Positions 57,104 through 64,000 of a DNA stretch of 64,000 nucleotides are shown piece by piece. The notes below the pieces were generated by a model. That model worked only from the letters and a program-made list of their open reading frames with translations, searched no databases and was not told where the DNA came from. This DNA comes from Flavobacteria bacterium RIFCSPLOWO2_12_FULL_35_11 (lineage in GTDB: Bacteria; Bacteroidota; Bacteroidia; Flavobacteriales; Flavobacteriaceae), in assembly GCA_001800975.1 (NCBI GenBank), contig MGWK01000007.1, positions 1 to 64,000 of the forward strand. Direction: 5' to 3'. The first letter of the stretch is position 1. Each line of letters begins with the position of its first letter. The position numbers and the translations under genes were made by a program.

Positions 57104-57178
57104 GAGAATAAATTTATAAGTTCAAATTTACGCAATTTTTATTTGATTGAATTTATTGAAAAAAGAGTACGATGTACT

Positions 57179-57207
57179 TTGCAATTTGTAAGTATTGTGT
57201 ATATTTG
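57179..57207 (+). promoter_or_regulatory. Bacteroidota promoter of tRNA-Leu
   Basis: A TTG (57179-57181), 18 bases, then TATATTTG (57200-57207) fit the TTG-N17-23-TAnnTTTG consensus closely. The tRNA starts 14 bases after the -7 element. Confidence 0.85.
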
Positions 57208-57220
57208 CACCCACAATAAT

Positions 57221-57302
57221 GCGGGCGTGGTGAAATTGGTAGACACGCCAGACTTAGGATCTGGTGCCGCGAGGTTTGAGAGTTCGAGTCTCTCCGCCCG
57301 CA
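57221..57302 (+). tRNA. tRNA-Leu (TAG)
   Basis: The acceptor stem GCGGGCG (57221-57227) pairs with CGCCCGC (57295-57301), with discriminator A at 57302. The anticodon arm CCAGA-CTTAGGA-TCTGG gives anticodon TAG. The long variable arm (TGCCGCGAGGTTTG) and T-loop TTCGAGT confirm class II. CCA is not encoded. Confidence 0.97.
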
Positions 57303-57496
57303 CAGAAAGCTCTTCGGAAACGAGGGGCTTTTTTTTATTTTACCAGAATAAGTTTGAAAATATAAAAGGGGGAGAGACGAGAAGTTTATCCCGAGCCTGC
57401 CTGTCCGGTAGGCAGGCGGAGCCGAGGGAAGGATTGTAGCCTGTCCTGAGTTTGCCGAAGGGGCCGCACAGAAAGCGCTGTGGGAAACGAGGGGCT
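57298..57496. repeat. Direct repeats at the 3' end of tRNA-Leu
   Basis: The tRNA 3' end plus terminator, CCGCACAGAAAGC (57298-57310) then GGAAACGAGGGGCT (57316-57329), is repeated at 57464-57496 as CCGCACAGAAAGC and GGAAACGAGGGGCT. The intervening 150 bases hold a hairpin GCCTGCCT/AGGCAGGC (57396-57418 region) and a CCTGTCCTGAG repeat. This looks like a duplication or att-like scar. Confidence 0.6.
57306..57336 (+). terminator. Terminator after tRNA-Leu
   Basis: AAAGCTC pairs with the 3' GGGGCTTT region (one wobble) around a 10-base loop, followed by a run of T. It is partly repeated at 57472-57500. Confidence 0.65.
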
Positions 57497-57530
57497 CTTT
57501 TAGAATCTCATTTTTTTAAATTGTGAAGAA

Positions 57531-58139
57531 TTAATACGCTTTCATTCCTTGTTTTTGTCCACTGCCTTTTGAACGTTGCCCACTCCCTTGCATTTGCGAA
57601 TTTTCAGGAGTTTTGGGCTTTAATTCATTGTGTTTTTTTTCTTGATATTTTAGCCAGGAATTATATTCTTTTGGCGTCAGCGCTGTTTTAAAAATTGAAT
57701 TTATGAAGACCTGCTGCTCCTGAACTTTTTCTCTTATTGGCTTGAGCATTTCATTTGCTTGAATTTTAGCATCTTTCAAAGTGAGATTATCCTGATTTAG
57801 CATCGCTTCATTTCTTTTTTTATCTAAAAAAGTTTTAACATTGGAAAATGTTTCATAATTAAATGCTTTTAGTTCATTTATTTTGTTGTTATACTTAGTA
57901 ATTGCTTTTGTGATTACTTGTTGTTTTGTGGTTTCTTTGACTTTTATTTTCTTAAGGACTTCATCAGAATCGTACATAAATATTCCTGCCATATTTTCCG
58001 GATTCATTTGAGGTTGCGCCATTTGGCTACCCTGTCCTTGGTGTGAAGAATTTTGTTTATTGCCTTTTTGTTGGGAAAAGAGTGTAGTTGCATTTCCTAG
58101 AATGCAAAAAAGGATTAAAAGAAGGGTTGTTTTTTTCAT
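57531..58139 (-). CDS. Secreted helical protein, Spy/CpxP-like (uncertain)
   Basis: A 202-residue exported protein; the signal peptide ends about NATTLFSQ (residue 22). The mature part has a Gln/Met/Ser-rich N-terminus, a helical core (about 55-170; ETTKQQVITKAITKYNNKIN to LTPKEYNSWLKYQEKKHNEL) and a Gln/Gly/Ser-rich tail. The ALTPKEY motif and the helical arrangement resemble periplasmic Spy/CpxP chaperone-like proteins with LTPEQ repeats, but the match is loose. It is divergent from galK across 251 bases. Confidence 0.65.
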   Translation of the reverse strand: MKKTTLLLILFCILGNATTLFSQQKGNKQNSSHQGQGSQMAQPQMNPENMAGIFMYDSDEVLKKIKVKETTKQQVITKAITKYNNKINELKAFNYETFSNVKTFLDKKRNEAMLNQDNLTLKDAKIQANEMLKPIREKVQEQQVFINSIFKTALTPKEYNSWLKYQEKKHNELKPKTPENSQMQGSGQRSKGSGQKQGMKAY

Positions 58140-58390
58140 AAGCGGTAAACTAAATTTTTATAAGTTTTAGGTATTTTAACAATCGTTGTTTATTGGGATG
58201 ATTTTTTAATTTTCAAATCTAATGTTTAAATGAAAAATGAAATGTAACATTGTTATTGTTCACATTTTTTAAACCAATTTTTTCTGTAATTCTGCTGTAA
58301 ATTCATTTTAATAATAAGGCATTTGGTAACGATAAATTTAGTATGTTAGCGTACTAATTTATAAAACAGTTAGATAATTTAGCCCTGTTA
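58140..58390. promoter_or_regulatory. Divergent regulatory region with a palindrome before galK
   Basis: A 251-base AT-rich spacer. An imperfect palindrome, TAGTATGTTAGCGTACTA (58339-58356), pairs at 7 of 9 positions and lies 35 bases before the galK ATG, a plausible operator. No promoter box could be assigned with confidence. Confidence 0.35.
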
Positions 58391-59530
58391 ATGAAAGAAA
58401 TTGATTTTATCGGCTCCGAAAACGTTGTAATTATAGAATCTCCAGGAAGAATTAACATTATTGGGGAGCATACCGATTATAACAATGGATTCGTTTTGCC
58501 CACTGCAATCGACAAAAAAATTAGATTTAAGTTTAAAAAAAATGACAGTCTAAATAATTGTAGTGTTTACAGCAAAAATTTTGAGGCCGGATTTGCCATA
58601 AATCTTGCGCATATTGAGCCAAGTGAAAATCAGTGGGAAAATTATATTTTAGGTGTTTTGCACGAAATACAAAAACTTACCGATAGGGTTCGGGGCTTTG
58701 ACTGCGTTTTGAAAAGTGACATTCCAATTGGTTCGGGAATAAGTTCTTCTGCGGCCCTGGAATGTGGAGTTGCTTTTGGCTTGAATGAGTTATTTGAGTT
58801 GGGATTTTCAAAAAAAACAATCGTGGAATTGTCTCAACGTGCCGAACATAATTTTGTGGGAACAAAATGCGGAATTATGGACCAATTTGCTTCAGTAATG
58901 AGCAAGAAAGGGCATGTGATTCTGCTGGATTGCCGATCATTGGAATATGAATATGTTCCAATAAAAATTGAACCCTATAAAATTTTGTTGTTAAACACAA
59001 ATGTTACCCATAGCCTGGCTTCGAGTGAATACAATAATCGCAGGAAAGAATGTGAAACCGGGATTGCCATTATCAAACAAAAATATACAGAAGTAAATTC
59101 TTTGAGAGATGTTTCTGAAGGAATGTTAAAGGAATTTCAAGCCTTCATGCCACCCAAAGTATTTGATAGATGCACTTATGTAATTGAGGAAAAAACACGA
59201 GTATTGAAAGCTGTTGAAGCGCTAAAAAACAATCAGTTAAATGTTTTGGGGGATTTGATGTATGAAACGCATAATGGGTTGCGGGATTTATATGAAGTGA
59301 GCTGCCCTGAGCTTGATTTTTTAGTCGATTTTTCTAAAAAATATAAGGAAATCATTGGGGCGAGAATGATGGGCGGCGGTTTTGGCGGCTGTACCATAAA
59401 TATTATACATTCAGAGAATGTTGAGAGTTTTACATTAGATGTATCAAAAGCCTATTTTGACAAATTCAGCAAAAATTTAACTACTTTTGAAGCTATGCCA
59501 AGTGAAGGAACAAAAAGAATCAATAACTAA
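58391..59530 (+). CDS. galK: Galactokinase
   Basis: Phosphorylates galactose at C1 (Leloir pathway). GHMP kinase motifs: sugar-binding PGRINIIGEHTDYNNG (18-33), ATP loop PIGSGISSSAALECG (112-126), and C-terminal MMGGGFGGC (326-334). The Asp of the active site lies in FVGTKCGIMDQFAS. Length 379 aa is normal. It is followed after 16 bases by a sodium/sugar symporter gene, forming a galactose uptake/phosphorylation pair. Confidence 0.96.
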   Translation: MKEIDFIGSENVVIIESPGRINIIGEHTDYNNGFVLPTAIDKKIRFKFKKNDSLNNCSVYSKNFEAGFAINLAHIEPSENQWENYILGVLHEIQKLTDRVRGFDCVLKSDIPIGSGISSSAALECGVAFGLNELFELGFSKKTIVELSQRAEHNFVGTKCGIMDQFASVMSKKGHVILLDCRSLEYEYVPIKIEPYKILLLNTNVTHSLASSEYNNRRKECETGIAIIKQKYTEVNSLRDVSEGMLKEFQAFMPPKVFDRCTYVIEEKTRVLKAVEALKNNQLNVLGDLMYETHNGLRDLYEVSCPELDFLVDFSKKYKEIIGARMMGGGFGGCTINIIHSENVESFTLDVSKAYFDKFSKNLTTFEAMPSEGTKRINN

Positions 59531-59546
59531 ATACTAATAAAATTTT

Positions 59547-61199
59547 ATGACAGCACATTTCGGATTTTGGGATTATTTCGTTTTTATAGCTTATGCTGTA
59601 TTAATTTTAGGGGTGGGTTTATGGGTGTCCAGAGACAAAAAAGGACATCAAAAAACCGCCGAAGATTATTTTTTGGCAAGTAAATCTTTGCCCTGGTGGG
59701 CCATTGGTGCGTCATTAATAGCCGCAAACATTTCGGCAGAACAGTTTATTGGAATGTCAGGTTCTGGTTTTGCTTTGGGATTGGCAATCGCCTCTTATGA
59801 ATGGATGGCCGCCATCACCTTAATTATTGTGGGAAAATTCTTTTTGCCCATTTTTATTGAAAAGGGATTGTATACCATACCCGAATTTGTGGAAAAACGA
59901 TTTTCTACCAATTTAAAAACAATTTTAGCCGTATTCTGGATTGCACTTTACGTGTTTGTGAATTTAACTTCGGTTTTATATTTAGGGTCATTGGCTTTAG
60001 AAACCATTATGGGAATTCCTATGGTTTATGGCGTTATTGGATTGGCATTGTTTGCGGCTGCGTATTCTTTATATGGCGGACTTTCAGCAGTTGCCTGGAC
60101 GGATGTAATTCAGGTAGTGTTTTTAGTTTTGGGAGGATTGGTTACAACTTATCTCGCCTTAAATATGGTTTCTGGAGGTGAAGGCATGTGGGCTGGTTTA
60201 AAAACAGTGTATGAAGCGGCTCCTGAAAGATTTGTGATGATTTTTGATGAATCAAGTCCTTATTATGATAAACTGCCTGGAATTGGCGTATTGCTTGGCG
60301 GTATGTGGGTAGCGAATTTATATTATTGGGGATTCAACCAGTATATTATTCAACGAACATTGGCGGCTAAATCACTAAAAGAAGCCCAAAAAGGGATTTT
60401 ATTGGCTGCAGGATTAAAATTAATAATTCCATTAATTGTAGTAATTCCAGGAATAGCTGCTTATGTTATGGTGAACGATCCCGAGATTATGGCAAATTTG
60501 GGTGTGGCTGGACTTAAAAATTTGCCAACTTTAGAACAAGCAGACAAAGCCTATCCTTGGTTGTTGCAATTTTTGCCTACCGGATTAAAAGGCGTTGCTT
60601 TTGCAGCTTTGGCAGCCGCAATCGTATCTTCTTTGGCTTCTATGTTGAATTCAACTTCAACCATTTTTACCATGGATATTTACAAACAGTACATCAACAA
60701 AAATGCGAGTGATAAAAGCACGGTGAACATGGGAAGAATTTCTGCAGGTATTGCGTTGGCGATCGCTTGCGTCATGGCACCTTTATTGGGTGGAATTGAT
60801 CAGGCTTTTCAATTTATTCAAGAATATACAGGTATTGTGAGTCCGGGAATTTTAGCCGTATTTATTTTGGGATTGTTCTGGAAGAAAACAACCAATAGAG
60901 CGGCAATTGTAGGTGCTTTAACCTCCATTCCAATAGCCATGTACTTTAAAGTTGCACCTAATGGATGGTCTTCAAATCCAATTTTTGTGAATATTCCTTT
61001 TATGGATCAAATGGGATATACGGCAATACTTACCATGATTGTTATCGCCATTGTGAGCTGGACTCAAAATAAAGGAAAAGATGATGAAAAGGGTATTCCC
61101 CTTTCAAAAGCATTGTTTAAAACAAGTCCGGAATTTAATATTGGCGCCTTTGCCGTGATGATTATTTTAGTGGTGCTTTATTCATTTTTTTGGAAGTAA
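59547..61199 (+). CDS. Sodium/galactose symporter (vSGLT-like, SSS family)
   Basis: A 550-residue inner-membrane protein with about 14 helices. VGLWVSRDKKGHQKTAEDYF, SLIAANISAEQFIGMSGSG and YTIPEFVEKRF are very close to vSGLT of Vibrio parahaemolyticus, including the sodium-site Ala/Ser region (AAAIVSSLASMLNSTSTIFT). It couples Na+ entry to galactose uptake. Its place 16 bases after galK supports galactose as the substrate. A terminator-like hairpin follows about 100 bases downstream. Confidence 0.95.
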   Translation: MTAHFGFWDYFVFIAYAVLILGVGLWVSRDKKGHQKTAEDYFLASKSLPWWAIGASLIAANISAEQFIGMSGSGFALGLAIASYEWMAAITLIIVGKFFLPIFIEKGLYTIPEFVEKRFSTNLKTILAVFWIALYVFVNLTSVLYLGSLALETIMGIPMVYGVIGLALFAAAYSLYGGLSAVAWTDVIQVVFLVLGGLVTTYLALNMVSGGEGMWAGLKTVYEAAPERFVMIFDESSPYYDKLPGIGVLLGGMWVANLYYWGFNQYIIQRTLAAKSLKEAQKGILLAAGLKLIIPLIVVIPGIAAYVMVNDPEIMANLGVAGLKNLPTLEQADKAYPWLLQFLPTGLKGVAFAALAAAIVSSLASMLNSTSTIFTMDIYKQYINKNASDKSTVNMGRISAGIALAIACVMAPLLGGIDQAFQFIQEYTGIVSPGILAVFILGLFWKKTTNRAAIVGALTSIPIAMYFKVAPNGWSSNPIFVNIPFMDQMGYTAILTMIVIAIVSWTQNKGKDDEKGIPLSKALFKTSPEFNIGAFAVMIILVVLYSFFWK

Positions 61200-61296
61200 A
61201 ACGAAATATGAATTGTATAAAAAGGAATATTATTTCTAGGGGATTTTTTCTACTTAATTGTAGACTGTTTCAGAAATAATAATATTAGTATCAGTT

Positions 61297-61329
61297 AAAA
61301 AAGAGTTGGCTATTGTCAACTCTTTTTTT
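61297..61329 (+). terminator. Terminator of the galK-symporter operon
   Basis: AAAAAAGAGTTG (61297-61308) pairs with CAACTCTTTTTT (61317-61328) around an 8-base loop, with a T run. It separates the galactose genes from hypD. Confidence 0.9.
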
Positions 61330-61372
61330 GTATATTTAAGATGATTTAATCTTCCATACAGATGCTTCTTAA

Positions 61373-61433
61373 AAAGAACATATCAAACTTAACAAAAACA
61401 TACAGAAAGCTGTTTGAATGTTTGATGTTCTTT
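61373..61433. promoter_or_regulatory. Long hairpin in the hypD leader
   Basis: AAAGAACA-TA-TCAAAC (61373-61388) pairs with GTTTGA-TGTTCTTT (61420-61433), 14 base pairs with a 2-base bulge. An inner stem AAACA/TGTTT (61396-61400 with 61411-61415) lies in the loop. It is 94 bases upstream of the hypD start and could be regulatory RNA structure or an operator. Confidence 0.45.
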
Positions 61434-61527
61434 GAGCTGTCCTTTTAATTCACTTTTTAAAATTAGTTCAACTTATTGTATTATTATATTCAGTTTAAAG
61501 CTGAAATTTAATTCATATTCTTAAATT

Positions 61528-63981
61528 ATGGAAACAAATCAAAAAGTATTAAAACCAGAAAGACCAGCATCAGCACAAGGTAATTTTTATCAACCAATAA
61601 CCAATGCTATTGGACCAGGAATGAATGAGCGCATTCAAAAACTTCGAAAAATAAGTTTTGAAACAGAGCCTTCATTATCTATTGAAAGAGCCCTAATTCA
61701 AACACAATTTTATAAAGAAAACTTCGGAAAATATTCAACTCCAGTTTTAAGGGCGTTAAATTTTTTAGAAACCTGCAAACAAAAAACAATCTATTTGGGT
61801 GAAGGTGAATTAATTGTTGGAGAACGTGGGCCAAAACCAAAATGCGTCCCAACTTTCCCGGAATTAACTTGCCATAGTGTTGAAGATTTTAATGTGTTAA
61901 ACACGCGTGAAATGCAGCGTTATACCATTTCTCAACAGGATATTGATATTTACGAAAAAGAAGTAATTCCATATTGGAGCGGAAAAACAATGCGAGAACG
62001 AATTTTTAGTCATGTACCAAGTGAATGGTCTAATTTGTATGAAGCAGGTTTGTTTACTGAGTTTATGGAACAACGTGCCCCAGGACATACAGCGTTGGAT
62101 GGAAAGATTTATGAAAAAGGAATGTTGGATTTTAAACAAGATATTCAAGAAAGGTTAAATAAACTCGATTTTTTAAACGATCCTGAAGCAACCGATAAAA
62201 AAGAACAGTTAGATGGTATGGCAATTTCTTGTGATGCTGCTATTATTTTTGCAGAACGACATGCAGATTTTGCAGAGGAATTGGCTTCAAAAGAAAATGA
62301 TATCCAACGAAAAAAAGAGTTATTAAAAATTGCAGAAGTTTGTCGCTGGGTGCCTGCAAATGCTCCAAGAAATTTTCATGAAGCTATTCAAATGTATTGG
62401 TTTGTTCATTTAGGAACCATTACTGAATTAAATGGTTGGGATGCTATGAATCCTGGTCATTTTGATCAACATTTAACACCTTTTTACGAAAAGGAATTAT
62501 TAGAAGGAACCTTAAATAAAGAAGAAGCAAAGGAATTATTAAGCTGTTTTTGGATTAAGGTAAACAATCATCCAGCCCCTCCAAAAGTTGGAATTACAGC
62601 CAAAGAAAGTGGAACGTATAATGATTTTACAAATATTAACATTGGTGGCGTAAAAAAAGATGGCTCTAATGGTGTAAGTGAGGTTTCGTACATAATGTTA
62701 GAGATTGTAGAGGAATTGCACGTACTTCAACCTGGAAATTCGGTGCACATCAGTTCCAAAACACCAGATCGTTTTTTAAAGGAAGCATGTAAAGTAATTC
62801 GCCAAGGGCACGGCTATCCTTCTATTTTTAATCCAGATATTTATATTCAGGAAATGTTACGACAAGGAAAAACATTGGAAGATGCTAGAGAAGGTGGTTG
62901 CAGTGGTTGTATTGAAGTTGGTGCTTTTGGGAAAGAAGCCTACATTTTAACAGGCTATTTAAATGTTCCAAAAATTATTGAAATTACATTGAATAATGGA
63001 ATTAATCCAGTTACTGGTAAACAAGTAAGTGTTAAAACTGGAGATCCAAGAGATTTTAAAACGTATGAAGAATTGTATGATGCATTCCTAAAACAGCTGA
63101 ATTACATAGTAAACCAGAAGGTTTTAGTAAGTAATTATATTGATAGAATGTTTGCAAAATACAGTCCAGCAACATTTTTATCAGTAGTAATTGAAGATTG
63201 TATCACAAAAGGAAAAGATTACTATAATGGCGGACCTAGATACAATACAAATTACATCCAATGTACAGGTTTGGGAACGGTGACAGATAGTTTGTCGGTT
63301 TTAAAGAAACACGTTTTTGAAGACAAAACTTTTTCAATGAACACGCTTTTAAATGCAGTTGCCAATAATTTTGTAGGTGAGGAAATTTTAAGGCAAACTA
63401 TTATCAATAATACGCCATTCTATGGAAATGATGATGATTATGCCGATGACATTGCGTTGCAAGTGTATAATAATTTGTTTGATGCCATTGATGGTAAACC
63501 AAATATAAAAGGCGAAACTTTTCATTTAAATATGTTATCTACAACTTGCCACGTATATTTTGGAAAAGTAATGGGAGCAACACCTAATGGACGTTTGGCG
63601 CAAAAATCAATTTCTGATGGAACTTCACCATCACATGGTTGTGATGTTAATGGGCCTTCAGCAGTTATTAAATCATTGTCTAAAATTGATCAGGTAAAAT
63701 CGGGTGGAACTTTGTTAAATCAACGTTTTTTACCAAGTTTATTAAAACGAGATGAAGATATTATGAAGTTAGGACAATTGGTTAAAAGTTATTTTGCCTT
63801 GGGAGGACATCATATTCAATTTAATATTGTAGATACTGCTACTTTATATGCTGCACAGGAAAATCCAGAAGATTATAAAGATTTATTGGTGCGTATGGCT
63901 GGTTATAGTGATTATTTCAACGATATGAATATCGATTTACAGCAAGAAGTTATTGAAAGAACAGAAAATGAATCGTTTTAA
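61528..63981 (+). CDS. hypD: Trans-4-hydroxy-L-proline dehydratase, glycyl radical enzyme
   Basis: An 817-residue glycyl radical enzyme of the pyruvate formate-lyase superfamily, HypD type. It removes water from trans-4-hydroxy-L-proline to give 1-pyrroline-5-carboxylate. Catalytic Cys461 is in GGCSGCIEVG; the glycyl radical site is Gly792 in VRMAGYSDYF. Residues that I recall as the active-site set of C. difficile HypD are all kept at a constant offset of 27: Phe179, His187, Asp305, Ser361, Asp366, Phe367, Cys461, Glu463 and Tyr477. The N-terminal extension of about 27 residues (METNQKVLKPERPASAQGNF) is not in the clostridial enzyme. The stop abuts the next ATG, which starts a probable activase. 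The enzyme requires strict anaerobiosis once activated. Confidence 0.92.
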   Translation: METNQKVLKPERPASAQGNFYQPITNAIGPGMNERIQKLRKISFETEPSLSIERALIQTQFYKENFGKYSTPVLRALNFLETCKQKTIYLGEGELIVGERGPKPKCVPTFPELTCHSVEDFNVLNTREMQRYTISQQDIDIYEKEVIPYWSGKTMRERIFSHVPSEWSNLYEAGLFTEFMEQRAPGHTALDGKIYEKGMLDFKQDIQERLNKLDFLNDPEATDKKEQLDGMAISCDAAIIFAERHADFAEELASKENDIQRKKELLKIAEVCRWVPANAPRNFHEAIQMYWFVHLGTITELNGWDAMNPGHFDQHLTPFYEKELLEGTLNKEEAKELLSCFWIKVNNHPAPPKVGITAKESGTYNDFTNINIGGVKKDGSNGVSEVSYIMLEIVEELHVLQPGNSVHISSKTPDRFLKEACKVIRQGHGYPSIFNPDIYIQEMLRQGKTLEDAREGGCSGCIEVGAFGKEAYILTGYLNVPKIIEITLNNGINPVTGKQVSVKTGDPRDFKTYEELYDAFLKQLNYIVNQKVLVSNYIDRMFAKYSPATFLSVVIEDCITKGKDYYNGGPRYNTNYIQCTGLGTVTDSLSVLKKHVFEDKTFSMNTLLNAVANNFVGEEILRQTIINNTPFYGNDDDYADDIALQVYNNLFDAIDGKPNIKGETFHLNMLSTTCHVYFGKVMGATPNGRLAQKSISDGTSPSHGCDVNGPSAVIKSLSKIDQVKSGGTLLNQRFLPSLLKRDEDIMKLGQLVKSYFALGGHHIQFNIVDTATLYAAQENPEDYKDLLVRMAGYSDYFNDMNIDLQQEVIERTENESF

Positions 63982-64000
63982 ATGAGTACAGGTTTAATTT
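63982..64000 (+). CDS. Start of probable glycyl-radical-enzyme activase (partial)
   Basis: ATG at 63982 directly follows the hypD stop; six codons are visible (MSTGLI) before the window ends. The position fits HypE, the radical SAM activase needed to form the glycyl radical of HypD. The identity rests on context and cannot be proven from six codons. Confidence 0.5.

Larger units (their letters stand above)
61200..61527. other. Intergenic region before hypD
   Basis: A 328-base spacer with a terminator (61297-61329) for the galactose operon and then a further 198 bases of AT-rich leader to hypD containing a long hairpin (61373-61433). No gene was found. Confidence 0.5.

Noticed and set aside
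57143-57439. 98-codon open frame over tRNA-Leu
   Set aside because: It reads straight through the tRNA and the downstream repeat.
61528-63981. Pyruvate formate-lyase
   Set aside because: It lacks the adjacent Cys-Cys active site of PFL; it has a single Cys followed by Ile-Glu (GCIE) as in dehydratase-type glycyl radical enzymes.

Overview
The window is a chromosomal segment of a member of the Bacteroidota, most likely family Flavobacteriaceae. Evidence: a low-GC, AT-rich sequence; GldA of the gliding-motility ABC transporter; a DnaE with a fused N-terminal DnaQ-type exonuclease; an S16 with a long Ala/Glu/Lys-rich tail; almost no Shine-Dalgarno sequences; and promoters of the Bacteroidota form TTG-N17-23-TAnnTTTG (clearest before tRNA-Leu). 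The genus cannot be fixed from the sequence alone. I see no prophage, insertion sequence, CRISPR array or rRNA operon; most of the window looks like core genome with two accessory catabolic loci.

Layout. 1-11.5 kb: housekeeping genes (gamma-carbonic-anhydrase-like protein, lipB with a small yqaE-like gene, gldA, dnaE, rpsP-rimM-tRNA-Ser, trmN6, saccharopine dehydrogenase family, DUF2007, DUF423). 11.5-24.4 kb: pckA behind two LacI-type palindromes, nhaA, tag, an SRPBCC/GyrI protein, a DPP III-type peptidase, an SDR-MazG-M13 peptidase run, and nadB. 24.4-35.3 kb: nadA (interrupted near its 3' end by an in-frame TGA), ilvE, mnmD, a GT2/flippase-like pair, ruvC, an unknown lipoprotein, hemW, osmC and mmcQ/yjbR genes, and an AraC regulator. 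35.6-44.5 kb: a six-gene operon for 4-hydroxyproline and proline-peptide use. 44.5-48.5 kb: a MarR regulator, a divergent bS21, a GNAT acetyltransferase, an alanine-racemase-fold enzyme and aminopeptidase P. 48.8-57.3 kb: a hybrid histidine kinase, DJ-1/PfpI, an S37-type peptidase, DUF4407, a structured GC-rich repeat island, PhnA, an M20 dipeptidase and tRNA-Leu. 57.5-64 kb: a secreted Spy-like protein, galK with a vSGLT-type sodium/galactose symporter, and a glycyl radical enzyme with the active-site set of trans-4-hydroxy-L-proline dehydratase (HypD), followed by the first codons of its probable activase.

How the genes work together. The 35.6-44.5 kb operon encodes every step of the epimerase route: hydroxyproline epimerase, D-hydroxyproline oxidase/dehydrogenase (FAD), 1-pyrroline-4-hydroxy-2-carboxylate deaminase (DapA family) and alpha-ketoglutarate semialdehyde dehydrogenase. 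It also carries two exported peptidases (DUF885 and S9/DPP IV type) suited to releasing imino-acid peptides, and a divergent AraC regulator. The HypD gene at 61.5 kb gives a second, oxygen-sensitive route from the same substrate to pyrroline-5-carboxylate and so to proline. An aerobic and an anaerobic hydroxyproline route within 30 kb, in a peptidase-rich region, is the most notable feature and suggests use of collagen-like or Hyp-rich peptides under changing oxygen. Other points worth checking are the TGA inside nadA, a palindrome over the promoter of the bS21/GNAT genes that may be the MarR operator, and repeat elements at 54.6-54.95 kb and after tRNA-Leu.
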